Of a stretch of DNA of 64,000 nucleotides, positions 1 to 8,518 are shown piece by piece. The position numbers and the translations under genes were made by a program. Source of the stretch: Bosea sp. PAMC 26642 (lineage in GTDB: Bacteria > Pseudomonadota > Alphaproteobacteria > Rhizobiales > Beijerinckiaceae); assembly GCF_001562255.1 (NCBI RefSeq), contig NZ_CP014301.1:186001-250000 (forward strand), read 5' to 3'. The notes beneath the pieces are model-generated. The model saw only the letters and a program-made list of their open reading frames with translations. It had not been told where the DNA came from and did not search any database. How positions within the stretch are numbered: the first letter of the stretch is position 1; every line of letters begins with the position of its first letter.

Positions 1-2
1 AC

Positions 3-965
3 TCGACGACGCGCAACCCCAACGGCATCGGCAACACATACGACAATGTCGGCCGCTATTTCATCGATCATCCGCTGATCGATGGCGGCGACCTCGTGCC
101 CTTCGACAGGACATCGTTCGAGCGCTTCGAGTTCTACGACATGAGGCTGGTCGACGATGTCCCGATCCTGGGTCATTTCAAGATCAGCGATCAGGCTTTG
201 GCGGCCGAGCATCTTGCCAGCATGAGCTGCATGATCTTCCCCCGCGAGGACGACTGGCGCCGCAACCAGCATCTTTCGCCCAGGCAGAACCGCGGCTTCA
301 TGGCCTCGCTGCTGTTGCGCGAGCAGATTTTGAGACGGCAGTTTCCCACGCCGCGCGAAACCTTCGATGCCATCGTCGGCATCGACGGAATCGTCAAGCG
401 CCTGCTCGACAGCCGGCGGCGGCCGAAAGCCAATCTCGGCCGTGGCGGGTGGTCGAAGCAGCGCGAGCACTACGGCGCTTTCGATCGCTTCCATGTCCTG
501 CAGATCGCGGAGCAGTTCCCCCACCGCGAAAACCGCGTCTATCTCTCCCAGGAGAAGGACAGGTTCGGCGTCAGGCGCGTGGCCATCGACTGGAAGTGGC
601 ATGACGATGACATCGCCGCGACCGTCGAGAGCCAGAAGGCCTTCGCCGCCATGTTCGCTTCGGCCGGGATCGGCCGTTACGAGATCAAGAGCGACAACGG
701 CGTGCCCTCATTGGTCAGTTCGTCGACCTGCCACTACATGGGCACGGTACGGATGAGCGACGACCCCCGCAAAGGCGTCGTCGATGCGAATTGCCGCGTG
801 CACGGCATCGACAATCTCTATGTCGCCACGAGCGGTGTCATGCCGACCGGGGGCTATGCAAACCCGACATTGCTCGCGGTCGCGTTCGGCCTGCGCGTGG
901 TGGACCGGATCGTCCAGGCCTCGCAATCGGTCGATCTGGGCGAACAGCGCTCCGTCGCGGGGTGA
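3..965 (+). CDS. GMC family oxidoreductase, C-terminal part (5' end outside window)
   Basis: The frame is already open at the first bases, so the N-terminus with the Rossmann FAD motif lies upstream of the window. What remains carries typical GMC signatures: NVGRYFIDHP near the start, CHYMGTVRM with the conserved His before the last third, and NLYVATSGVMPTGGYANPT near the end, which is the C-terminal block holding the His/Asn active-site pair and FAD contacts. Family members oxidise alcohols, sugars or choline with FAD. The substrate cannot be read from this fragment. Other GMC-fold flavoproteins such as fructose or gluconate dehydrogenase large subunits are possible. Confidence 0.85.
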   Translation, partial: STTRNPNGIGNTYDNVGRYFIDHPLIDGGDLVPFDRTSFERFEFYDMRLVDDVPILGHFKISDQALAAEHLASMSCMIFPREDDWRRNQHLSPRQNRGFMASLLLREQILRRQFPTPRETFDAIVGIDGIVKRLLDSRRRPKANLGRGGWSKQREHYGAFDRFHVLQIAEQFPHRENRVYLSQEKDRFGVRRVAIDWKWHDDDIAATVESQKAFAAMFASAGIGRYEIKSDNGVPSLVSSSTCHYMGTVRMSDDPRKGVVDANCRVHGIDNLYVATSGVMPTGGYANPTLLAVAFGLRVVDRIVQASQSVDLGEQRSVAG

Positions 966-1095
966 TCAGGCCGGCCCCCCGGGCCGGGCGCTGCCCGCAT
1001 CCGGCTATTGATCAGGATTGTGTAATAATAGGCGCACGCAATCGCCGCTAATTCAGGCTATCGGCTGTTTCATTGTTGCAAATGTCGCGGCCCCT

Positions 1096-2007
1096 ATGTC
1101 CGTCACCGAAGTGCCTGTCACCGACAGCCTGTTTCCGGGCTTCCGCTTGCTCGACGTCGCGACGTCGGGCGCGCGGATTCGCGTGCGCATCGGTGGCGAG
1201 GGGCCGCCGCTCCTTTTGCTGCATGGCTATCCGCAGACGCACGCGCTCTGGCACAAGGTCGCCGCGCGGCTGAAGGACCGCTACACCCTCGTCTGCGCCG
1301 ATCTGCGCGGCTATGGCGACAGTGACAAGCCGGCGACCGACGCCGAGCATGTCCCCTATTCCAAACGCGCCATGGCGCTCGACATGGCGCAGGTCATGAG
1401 CGCGCTCGGCCACGAGCGCTTCTTCGTAGGGGCTCACGACCGCGGCGCGCGTGTTGCCCATCGCCTTGCGCTGGACCATGCCGGCCGCGTCATGCGTCTG
1501 GCGACGCTCGACATCGCTCCGACCCGCGAGATGTACGCCAACACCACGGACGCCTTCGCCCGCGCCTATTGGCACTGGTTCTTCCTGATCCAGCCCGCCC
1601 CCTTTCCAGAGCGCATGATCGCGGCCGATCCCGAGGCCTATTGGCGCAAGAAGTGCGGCTCCGGCTCGGCGGGGCTTGAGCCTTTCGCCCAGGAAGCCCT
1701 CGCCGCCTACCTGCGCTGCTTTTCCGATCCGGCGACCATTCATGGCAGCTGCGAGGACTATCGCGCCGCGGCCACGATCGACACCCGTCACGACGACGAG
1801 GATGGCGGGCGCAAGCTGACCCAGCCGCTGCTCGCGCTCTGGGGCGAGCATGGTATCATCGGCCGCTGCTTCGATCCGCTGGCGCTGTGGAGGCTGCGGG
1901 CCGAGGATGTGCGTGGACACAGCCTTCCGGGCGGACATTATCTCGCTGAAGAGGTGCCCGATCTGGTCGCGGCGGACTTTGCTGCCTTTTTTGGAGAACA
2001 CGCATGA
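1096..2007 (+). CDS. Alpha/beta hydrolase, haloacetate (fluoroacetate) dehalogenase type
   Basis: 303 residues from the ATG at 1096; an in-frame TTG at 1018 would add 26 unlikely residues. The fold starts with HGYPQTHALW (oxyanion region). The nucleophile elbow is GAHDRGAR, with Asp115 as nucleophile and Arg116/Arg119 in the positions that bind the carboxylate in fluoroacetate dehalogenases. DIAPT supplies a second Asp (139), YWHWFF gives the halide-pocket His160/Trp161, and GGHYLAEE gives the catalytic His near 281. This full set matches the haloacid-binding subfamily rather than epoxide hydrolases, which use similar folds but different pocket residues. Its stop overlaps the next ATG by 4 bp (ATGA), so the two genes are probably translationally coupled. 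True substrates may be 2-haloacids or related carboxylates. Confidence 0.8.
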   Translation: MSVTEVPVTDSLFPGFRLLDVATSGARIRVRIGGEGPPLLLLHGYPQTHALWHKVAARLKDRYTLVCADLRGYGDSDKPATDAEHVPYSKRAMALDMAQVMSALGHERFFVGAHDRGARVAHRLALDHAGRVMRLATLDIAPTREMYANTTDAFARAYWHWFFLIQPAPFPERMIAADPEAYWRKKCGSGSAGLEPFAQEALAAYLRCFSDPATIHGSCEDYRAAATIDTRHDDEDGGRKLTQPLLALWGEHGIIGRCFDPLALWRLRAEDVRGHSLPGGHYLAEEVPDLVAADFAAFFGEHA

Positions 2008-3083
2008 CCGGGACAAATCGCGTTTACCGCATCGCCGTCATCGCTGGAGACGGCATCGGCAAGGAAGTCATGCCCGAGGGCTTGCGCGTCCTCGAAGCCG
2101 CCTCGAAGAAATACGGTTTCGAACTCAGACTCGACCAGTTCGACTTCTCCTCCTGCGACTACTACGCCAAACACGGCAAGATGCTCCCCGAGGACTGGAA
2201 GGAGCAGATCGGCGGCCATGACGCGATCTTCTTCGGGGCCGTCGGGATGCCGGCCGAGGTGCCCGACCACATCTCGCTCTGGGGCTCGCTGCTACTGTTC
2301 CGGCGCGAATTCGACCAGTACGTCAATCTGCGCCCCGTGCGGCTGATGCCCGGGGTTCCCGGCCCGCTCGTCGGCCGCAAGCCCGGCGACATCGACTTCT
2401 TCGTCGTGCGCGAGAACACCGAAGGCGAATACTCCTCCGTCGGCGGCCGGATGTATGCCGGCACGGAGCGCGAAATCGTCATCCAGGAGACGATCATGAG
2501 CCGCGTCGGCGTCGATCGCGTGTTGAAATACGCCTTCGAGCTTGCGATGCGCCGTCCGCGCAGGAAGCTGACCTCGGCGACCAAGTCGAACGGCATCTCG
2601 ATCACCATGCCGTACTGGGACGAGCGGGTGAAGGAGATGGCCAGAAGCTACCCCGACGTCGCCGTCGATCAGTACCATATCGACATCCTGACCGCGCATT
2701 TCGTGCTCAATCCCGACCGGTTCGACGTCGTCGTCGCCTCGAACCTGTTCGGCGACATCCTCTCCGATCTCGGCCCGGCCTGCACTGGCACGATCGGCAT
2801 CGCTCCCAGCGGCAATATCAACCCGACAGGCGACCATCCCTCGCTGTTCGAGCCGGTCCATGGTTCGGCGCCCGACATCGCTGGCCATGGCATCGCCAAC
2901 CCGGTCGGCCAGATCTGGTCGGGCGCGATGATGCTCGACCATCTCGGCGAGCACGAGGCCGCCAAGGGCATCGAGACGGCCATCGAGCGCGCGCTCGGCG
3001 ACGCCCGGACCCGCACGCGCGATCTCGGTGGCACGCTCGGCACGCAAGCCGCCGGCAAGGCCGTCGAGCAGGCGCTCGGCTGA
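2004..3083 (+). CDS. ttuC: Tartrate / D-malate dehydrogenase, isocitrate-isopropylmalate DH superfamily
   Basis: 359 residues, normal for the family. It opens with IAVIAGDGIGKEVMPEG, the nucleotide-binding GDGIG turn. NLRPVRLMPGV and VVRENTEGEYSS are substrate-loop sequences. The metal-binding acidic residues lie in DILTAHFVLNPDRFDVVVASN and the NAD adenine loop is EPVHGSAPDIAGHG. The RENTEGEYS form with an SLWGSLL helix is typical of TtuC/DmlA enzymes that oxidise tartrate or D-malate with NAD and a divalent metal, rather than LeuB. Translation is coupled to the dehalogenase-type hydrolase through a 4-bp overlap, suggesting joint catabolism of 2-hydroxy or 2-halo acids. The exact substrate is inferred. 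Confidence 0.85.
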   Translation: MTGTNRVYRIAVIAGDGIGKEVMPEGLRVLEAASKKYGFELRLDQFDFSSCDYYAKHGKMLPEDWKEQIGGHDAIFFGAVGMPAEVPDHISLWGSLLLFRREFDQYVNLRPVRLMPGVPGPLVGRKPGDIDFFVVRENTEGEYSSVGGRMYAGTEREIVIQETIMSRVGVDRVLKYAFELAMRRPRRKLTSATKSNGISITMPYWDERVKEMARSYPDVAVDQYHIDILTAHFVLNPDRFDVVVASNLFGDILSDLGPACTGTIGIAPSGNINPTGDHPSLFEPVHGSAPDIAGHGIANPVGQIWSGAMMLDHLGEHEAAKGIETAIERALGDARTRTRDLGGTLGTQAAGKAVEQALG

Positions 3084-3092
3084 GGCCGAGCG
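3073..3092 (+). terminator. GC-rich hairpin over the ttuC stop codon
   Basis: CGCTCGGC and GCCGAGCG form a perfect 8-bp stem with a TGAG loop that contains the stop codon. There is no T-tract, so it is only a candidate attenuator or terminator. Confidence 0.35.
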
Positions 3093-3231
3093 ATCGGATG
3101 GAGCAGGCTGGCGCGGCCTGTTCCGGGAAGGTTGCCTATGAAGCTGGTTTTCAGCACGGGCCACTTGCCTTAAACGGCCTGATAGGGTCACAGGGGCGTA
3201 ACACCCCAAGAAACGAGGGACTGACCGACCG

Positions 3232-3972
3232 ATGGACTTCTCCTCCTCCCAATTCTGGGTTTCCTTGCTCCAGATCATCTGGATCGATCTGCTGCTCTCG
3301 GGCGACAACGCGGTCGTGATCGCGCTCGCCTGCCGCTCGCTGCCTGAAAAGCAGCGCAAGGTCGGCATCTGGCTGGGCGCGTCGGCGGCCATCGGGCTGC
3401 GCATCATCTTCGCGCTGGTGGTGACCTATCTGCTGCTGGTGCCGTATCTGAAGATCATCGGCGGCCTGCTGCTGTTCTGGATCGCCGTCAAGCTCGCCAT
3501 GGGTGAAGACGAGTCCCATGCCGAGATCGACGGCGGCTCGACGCTCTGGCAGGCGGTGCGCACCATCGCCATTGCCGACGCGGTGATGAGCCTCGACAAC
3601 GTCATCGCGATCGCGGCGGCCTCGCGTGGACACCCCGAACTCTTCATCTTCGGCCTGCTGCTCTCGATCCCGCTGATCATCATGGGCGCGCAGTTCCTCA
3701 CCGCGATCATCACCAAGTATCCGATCCTGGTCTGGCTCGGCGCGGCCCTGCTCGGCTGGATCGCAGCCGAGATGATCCTGGGCGACATCGCCGTGCTGCA
3801 ATGGCTCCAGGTCAACATGCCGACATGGGTGAAGCCGGTTCCGGCCGACGTCAGCGCCATCGGGATCGCACCCGCCAACATGCCGCACTACGTCACCTCG
3901 GTGATCGGTGCAGCCCTCGTCTGCGCCGTGGCCTATGCGCTCAAGAAGAAGCCCGCCGACCAGCCGGGCTGA
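3232..3972 (+). CDS. TerC family integral membrane protein (YjbE type)
   Basis: 246 residues with about seven hydrophobic segments. The family hallmarks are the two acidic transmembrane motifs LLSGDNAVVIAL near residue 20 and DAVMSLDNVIAIAA near residue 120. Related proteins export manganese or other metals and are tied to tellurite resistance or secretion-linked metal loading; the transported ion cannot be told from sequence. It is monocistronic and ends three bases before a convergent phosphopantetheinyl transferase gene. The 150-bp leader holds only a short GGGG/CCCC hairpin at 3193-3207 and nothing I can match to the Mn riboswitch. Confidence 0.85.
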   Translation: MDFSSSQFWVSLLQIIWIDLLLSGDNAVVIALACRSLPEKQRKVGIWLGASAAIGLRIIFALVVTYLLLVPYLKIIGGLLLFWIAVKLAMGEDESHAEIDGGSTLWQAVRTIAIADAVMSLDNVIAIAAASRGHPELFIFGLLLSIPLIIMGAQFLTAIITKYPILVWLGAALLGWIAAEMILGDIAVLQWLQVNMPTWVKPVPADVSAIGIAPANMPHYVTSVIGAALVCAVAYALKKKPADQPG

Positions 3973-3975
3973 CCT

Positions 3976-4593
3976 TCAGGGTCGATCAAGCACGATCACC
4001 GCGGCGGCCAGCTCATCCTGGCCGCCGTTTCTCGTCAGGCGCCACCGTCCTGCACAATGGGCGACAGCCCGCAATGGATCGTCGACGGCGAAACAGCCGT
4101 TCGGTCGCAAGCTCACGCAGAAGCTCTCCGGGGGCCGCACGAAGCCACTGCCGAGCGCCTTGACATAGGCCTCCTTGGCGGCCCAGAGGCCGGCGAAGGC
4201 GCGTCTGCGGTCATGGGCGAGCAGGGCGCTCAGCCCCGTCCGCTCCTGCGTGTGGAGCGAGTCGAGCGGCATAGCGGCGGCGTCGTCCACCAGCTCGACA
4301 TCGACGCCGACGGCCTGCTCCGCCAGCGCCACCGCGACAACGCCCGCACGCGTCGCCAGCGACAGATGCAGGCCTGTCGCCGCGGGGGCCGCCAGCAACG
4401 GCCGGCCATGCCTATCGTGGCCGATTGCGACAGCGTCTTTGCGGATGTGCAGATGCCGCGCGATCACGGACTGCGCGACTTGCCGCCGCAGAGCCGAGCG
4501 CTGGGCCAGATCGGTTGGCCGCGCGCCGGTCGTTATCAGCCAGACCGCGGGCAGGGAAGGCGCGGGCGCGTCGGGTGAATCGAGCCAGATCAT
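3976..4593 (-). CDS. 4'-phosphopantetheinyl transferase (Sfp type)
   Basis: 205 residues. It transfers the phosphopantetheine arm of CoA to a Ser on carrier proteins. GVDVE at about 96-100 supplies the Mg-binding Asp and Glu, and WAAKEAYVKALGSG near 140-153 is the signature W-x2-KEA-x2-K helix. The usual NLSHS motif appears here as LHLSLATRAG, a slightly divergent form. Being longer than AcpS-type enzymes (about 120 aa), it belongs to the Sfp/EntD class used for secondary-metabolite or lysine-pathway carriers. No carrier-protein gene lies in the window, so the partner is unknown. Confidence 0.85.
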   Translation of the reverse strand: MIWLDSPDAPAPSLPAVWLITTGARPTDLAQRSALRRQVAQSVIARHLHIRKDAVAIGHDRHGRPLLAAPAATGLHLSLATRAGVVAVALAEQAVGVDVELVDDAAAMPLDSLHTQERTGLSALLAHDRRRAFAGLWAAKEAYVKALGSGFVRPPESFCVSLRPNGCFAVDDPLRAVAHCAGRWRLTRNGGQDELAAAVIVLDRP

Positions 4594-4708
4594 CGTCCGC
4601 AGCGTAGCGGCGCGGCGGCACCTTGTCGCTGTCCTGCGCGAGGCTCATGCGCCGTCGTCGTGCAGCCCCGTTGACCCTGCGCTGCGTTCGCCCTTTGACA
4701 GGGGCATC

Positions 4709-5452
4709 ATGTCCAACGCGCCAGAACCAACAGCGGAAACGCCGCCCCCGACGATTCGTGCGCCATTGACGGGTGCCGGCGCCGTACTCGGCCTGCGCCG
4801 GGTCTCTGCGCTGGTGCCCGGCGTCGTCGTCTTCGCGGTCGCCTTCGGCGCGGCTGCGGGCGCCAAGGGGCTGAGTCTGTTCGAGGCCGTGCTGATGAGC
4901 GCCACCGTCTATGGCGGCGTTTCGCAGCTCGTGGCCATGGAGATCTGGCGGCCGGAATGGAGCTGGGGCGCTATCGTCGGCCTCGCGGTCGTCACCGCGA
5001 CGGTCAATGCCCGCATGGTCCTTCAGGGAGCCGCGCTGCAGCCCTGGTTCGCGAACTATCCAAGGAGCGTCAATGCATTGCACCTGTTCCTTTTCACTGA
5101 TGCCAGCTGGCTGATCGGCACGCGCTACCACGCCGAAGGCGGGCGCGATCTCGGTGTGGTGGTTGGCGCCGGGCTCCTGCTCTGGGTTGTCTGGGTCGCG
5201 ACTACGGCGCTCGGCTACCTGCTCGGCGCGCTCGTCGCCGACCCCCGCACCTATGGCATTGACCTGGTCATGCCGATCTTCTTCGCGGCGATGATCGTGC
5301 CGCTCTGGCGTGGCCGGCGTGCCGCGCTGCCCTGGGTCGTCGCCGGCATCGTCGCTTTGATCGCCGCGCGGCTGATTGACGGCTATGCCTTCGTCATTCT
5401 TGGCTCGCTGTCGGGCGCTATCGTGGGGGCCTTCCTTGATGAGCCTGCCTGA
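4709..5452 (+). CDS. azlC: AzlC family branched-chain amino acid exporter, large subunit
   Basis: 247 residues from the ATG at 4709. The open frame extends much further upstream, but that part lies antisense to the phosphopantetheinyl transferase and looks non-coding. After a short polar Pro/Thr-rich N-terminus come about seven membrane segments. FGAAAGAKGLSLFEAVLMSA and the TVYGGVSQLVAMEIW region match the AzlC small-residue-rich signature. With AzlD it forms a two-component exporter for branched-chain or other hydrophobic amino acids. The stop lies inside azlD (14-bp overlap), so the pair is translationally coupled. Confidence 0.85.
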   Translation: MSNAPEPTAETPPPTIRAPLTGAGAVLGLRRVSALVPGVVVFAVAFGAAAGAKGLSLFEAVLMSATVYGGVSQLVAMEIWRPEWSWGAIVGLAVVTATVNARMVLQGAALQPWFANYPRSVNALHLFLFTDASWLIGTRYHAEGGRDLGVVVGAGLLLWVVWVATTALGYLLGALVADPRTYGIDLVMPIFFAAMIVPLWRGRRAALPWVVAGIVALIAARLIDGYAFVILGSLSGAIVGAFLDEPA

Positions 5453-5756
5453 TCCCGGCCCCTGGGGCGCTACGCTTGCCATCCTTGCCATGGCGCTGGC
5501 GACTTATCTGTGCCGCATCTCCGGCGTGGTGCTGATGGGCTTCATCCCCCTGACGCCGCGTGTCCGGCGCGGTTTGGCCGCGCTGCCGGGCTCCATCGTC
5601 GTTGCAACCGTGCTGCCGCTCGTCGAGAGGCTGGGCCTCGCAGCGGCGCTGGCGCTGGTCGCCGCCATCGGCAGCATGGTGTTTCGGCGCAGCGAGCTGC
5701 TCGCGCTCATCGTCGGCATGGGTGCGGTCTCCGCGGCACGCGCCTTCGGGCTCTGA
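5439..5756 (+). CDS. azlD: AzlD family transport protein, small subunit
   Basis: 105 residues and nearly all membrane: about four hydrophobic stretches, starting with WGATLAILAMALATYLCR. The sequence LMGFIPLTPRVRRGLAALPGSIV is the family-specific loop between the first two helices. It starts 14 bases before the azlC stop in a different frame, the usual azlCD arrangement. It is expected to form a heteromeric exporter with AzlC. No RNA terminator is visible in the 128 bases to the next gene. Confidence 0.85.
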   Translation: MSLPDPGPWGATLAILAMALATYLCRISGVVLMGFIPLTPRVRRGLAALPGSIVVATVLPLVERLGLAAALALVAAIGSMVFRRSELLALIVGMGAVSAARAFGL

Positions 5757-5884
5757 TTCATCAGCCGTTCCGATCGCACCCATCACATCCCGTCATCGCA
5801 GGGCGGTCGCGCGCATGTTGACGCGAGGGGGCTGTCGGCAGACGGTATTTGGACAACAATACTGACAGATTCAGGAGTGCCGAG

Positions 5885-6751
5885 ATGGCCTGGTATTCGC
5901 AGACATGGAGCTGGTTCGACGGTGCGTGGCACGAGGGCAATCCCGGCCTCGTCGGCCCGCGCAGCCATGCGCTCTGGCAGGCGTCCTCGGTCTTCGATGG
6001 CGGACGCTATTTCGATGGCGTCGCGCCCGATCTCGCCGCCCATGCCGCCCGCGTCAACCGCTCGGCTGTGGCGCTCGGCCTGAAGGCGACGGTGACGCCG
6101 GAATTCATCATCGAGAAGACCCATGAGGGCGTGAAGAAATTCGCGCCCGGCACGGCGCTCTACATCAAGCCGATGTACTGGGGCGAGGCCGACGGGCCCT
6201 CGACCATCATGCCCGACGCCGAATCGACGCAGTTTTGCCTCTGCCTGTTCGAAGCGCCGATGCCGCAGCCGACCAATGGATTCTCGGTGACCCAAGGGGC
6301 CTTCCGCCGCCCGACCATGGAGACCATGCCGACCGACGCCAAGGCCGGCTGCCTCTACCCCAACAACGCCCGCATCCTGCGCGCCGCCAAGGCGGCCGGC
6401 TTCGACAATGCGCTGGTGCTCGACATGCTCGGCAATGTCGCGGAGACGGCGACCTCCAACATCTTCCTGGCCAGGGACGGCGTGGTCCGGACGCCGGCGC
6501 CCAACGGCACCTTCCTCAACGGCATCACGCGCCAGCGCGTCATCGGACTCCTGCGTCAGGATGGCGTCACGGTCGAGGAGACGAGCCTGCGCTACAGCGA
6601 TTTCGAGCAGGCCGACGAGATCTTCATCTCCGGCAACTACTCGAAGGTCATGCCGGTCACGCGGATCGACAACACCACGCTCCAGCCCGGTCCGCTCTTC
6701 CGCAAGGCGCGCGAGCTCTACATGGATTTCGCCAATACGAAGGCGGCGTGA
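5885..6751 (+). CDS. Class IV PLP aminotransferase, branched-chain amino acid aminotransferase-like
   Basis: 288 residues from the ATG at 5885, which follows an AGGAG site (5873-5877) at good spacing; an upstream TTG at 5849 is less likely. The protein is a fold-type IV aminotransferase. The SSVFDGGRYFDG start is the N-terminal motif, DAKAGCLYPNNARILRAAK contains the PLP lysine region, and ETATSNIFLARDG contains the Glu that contacts the PLP ring nitrogen. The family includes IlvE, D-amino acid aminotransferase and aminodeoxychorismate lyase. The N-terminus favours a branched-chain type enzyme. Its position beside azlCD is suggestive, but a second ilvE elsewhere is likely. Confidence 0.8.
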   Translation: MAWYSQTWSWFDGAWHEGNPGLVGPRSHALWQASSVFDGGRYFDGVAPDLAAHAARVNRSAVALGLKATVTPEFIIEKTHEGVKKFAPGTALYIKPMYWGEADGPSTIMPDAESTQFCLCLFEAPMPQPTNGFSVTQGAFRRPTMETMPTDAKAGCLYPNNARILRAAKAAGFDNALVLDMLGNVAETATSNIFLARDGVVRTPAPNGTFLNGITRQRVIGLLRQDGVTVEETSLRYSDFEQADEIFISGNYSKVMPVTRIDNTTLQPGPLFRKARELYMDFANTKAA

Positions 6752-6784
6752 ACGGCGGTCTCGCGCTGCTGAGGCGAGGGCTGG

Positions 6785-8308
6785 CTATCGCAGCAGCCTG
6801 GTCAACCCTGCCGCCTTGAGCGCGACGCCGATGAGCAGCGCATAGACGAGCACTGCCACGGCACCGACGAGAGCGAGGGCGACCAGCTTCGTCTCGCTCG
6901 TAAAGCCAACCGCGGTCAGTATGCGTGGCGCCACCAGATACGCTGCAGATCCTGCGACTGCTCCCGCTCCCGCCACGGCCAGCGCCAGTAGCGGCAGGCT
7001 TCTGTCGGTTTTCACCAGCCCGCGCTGGAGCGCCAGCACGAACAGCGCGCCGACATTGATCCAGGCCCCGGCCGCCGTCGCCAGTGCCAGCCCTGGCGCC
7101 CCCCAATCGCGCCACAGCAGGAGCTTCAGTGCGACATTGACGGCGATCGCGCAGAGCGAGACCAGCATCGGGGTGGTCGTGTCGCCGCGTGCCTGGAAGC
7201 TCGCAACCTGGGTCCGGATCAGCACGATCGCCGGCAGCCCGATCGCATAGGCGAAAAGTACTGCGCCAGCCGCCTGGCTCGCCGTCGCGTCGAAGCGGCC
7301 ACGCTCGAAAAGCCCCGAGACGATCAGCTCGGGAATGGCGAGGAACGCCGCAGCGAACGGTGCCGCCGCCACCAGCGTCAGCGCCACGGCGCGGTTCTGC
7401 GCCTTGTCGGACGCCGCGATGTCGCCTGACGCGAGCAGGCGGCTCATCGTCGGTAGCAGCACGGTGCCGACACCGATCGCGATCACGCCGATCGGCAGCT
7501 GGTAGAGCCGTTCGGCATAATACAGCGCGGCATAGGCTCCGGCCGGCAGCAGCGAGGCGATGATCGTGTCGGCAAAGAGCGCGATCTGGACGCCGGCCGA
7601 GCCGATCACGGCCGGTCCGAACGCCTTCAGGAAACCCCTGACATCGGCATCGAGGCGTGGCCGGGTCAGCGCCGTGGCGACGCTGGCCCTGGAGGCGGCC
7701 AACGTCAGCAGCAGCCATTCGAGCACGCCGGCGACAGCGACGCCCCAGGCCGCCGCATAGGCCGCGCTGGGGAACAAAAATGCGATGGCGAGTGCCGCGA
7801 TCAGGCACAGATTGAGCAGGATCGGCGCGGCCGCGGCGGCTGCGAACCTGTCGACCGCATTCAGATTGGCGCCGAGCAGCGTCACCAGCGTGATGAACAG
7901 GAGATAGGGAAAGGTGATCCGCGTCAGTGCCACGGCCAGCTCGAAACGTTGCGGATCGTTGGCGAAGCCCGGCGCCAGCAGGCGCACAATCTCGGGCATG
8001 AAGGGCAGGGCCAGCGCCAGCAGAACGATCTGCACGGCGAGGTTCAAGCTGAAGACCCGGTTGGCGAAGAGCGCCGCCTGCGTCGCCCCGGCCTGCTGGC
8101 GGATGCGCGCATAGGCCGGGATATAGGCCTGGTTGAAGGCGCCTTCGCCGAAAATGGTGCGGAAATGGTTGGGCAGCCGCAGTGCCACCGAAAAAGCGTC
8201 CATCATGGCGCCCGCGCCGAGCACGGCCGCGAGCACGATGTCGCGGGCAAAGCCCGACACGCGCGAAAGCAGCGTGAAACCGCCGACGGAGAGGATTTTA
8301 CGAAGCAT
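6785..8308 (-). CDS. murJ: Lipid II flippase MurJ (MviN)
   Basis: 507 residues with about 14 membrane helices, the normal size. The N-terminus LSVGGFTLLSRVSGFARDIV and the following MDAFSVALRLPNHFRTIFGE and GAFNQAYIPAY are the MurJ signature, including conserved Arg residues of the central cavity. MurJ moves lipid-linked peptidoglycan precursor across the inner membrane for use by enzymes such as PBP1A (encoded at 27-29 kb here). It converges with the aminotransferase gene. The first 200 bases upstream hold a palindromic repeat rather than a gene. Confidence 0.95.
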   Translation of the reverse strand: MLRKILSVGGFTLLSRVSGFARDIVLAAVLGAGAMMDAFSVALRLPNHFRTIFGEGAFNQAYIPAYARIRQQAGATQAALFANRVFSLNLAVQIVLLALALPFMPEIVRLLAPGFANDPQRFELAVALTRITFPYLLFITLVTLLGANLNAVDRFAAAAAAPILLNLCLIAALAIAFLFPSAAYAAAWGVAVAGVLEWLLLTLAASRASVATALTRPRLDADVRGFLKAFGPAVIGSAGVQIALFADTIIASLLPAGAYAALYYAERLYQLPIGVIAIGVGTVLLPTMSRLLASGDIAASDKAQNRAVALTLVAAAPFAAAFLAIPELIVSGLFERGRFDATASQAAGAVLFAYAIGLPAIVLIRTQVASFQARGDTTTPMLVSLCAIAVNVALKLLLWRDWGAPGLALATAAGAWINVGALFVLALQRGLVKTDRSLPLLALAVAGAGAVAGSAAYLVAPRILTAVGFTSETKLVALALVGAVAVLVYALLIGVALKAAGLTRLLR

Positions 8309-8339
8309 CGGGCGTGACGACTTTGCTCACAGCCACCAC

Positions 8340-8457
8340 GCCGTCATCCCGGGCGTAGCGAAGCGGAGACCCGGGATCCATGCCTGAACCTGTCCGGCAG
8401 CGCTCCGGCATGGATCCCGGATCGGCGCGGCTTTCGCCGCTTGTCCGGGATGACGGC
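8340..8457. repeat. Palindromic intergenic repeat, copy 1
   Basis: An imperfect inverted repeat of about 118 bp. The ends are CGTCATCCCGGGC and CCGGGATGACG, with internal ATGGATCCCGG / CCGGGATCCATG arms. The same design recurs near 41.4, 54.1, 55.7 and 60.8 kb in this window. It lies between murJ and the glycosyltransferase gene and could form a long RNA hairpin acting as a terminator or mRNA stabiliser. Confidence 0.85.
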
Positions 8458-8518
8458 GCGTTTGGGACAGAACATCGAAACGAGACGCTGGCTTCATCCC
8501 AGATCAGGCGCCTTGCGT

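Noticed and set aside
3098..3231. Manganese riboswitch (yybP-ykoY) upstream of the TerC gene
   Set aside because: The gene family made it worth looking for, but I could not match the conserved core; only a short GGGG/CCCC hairpin is present.
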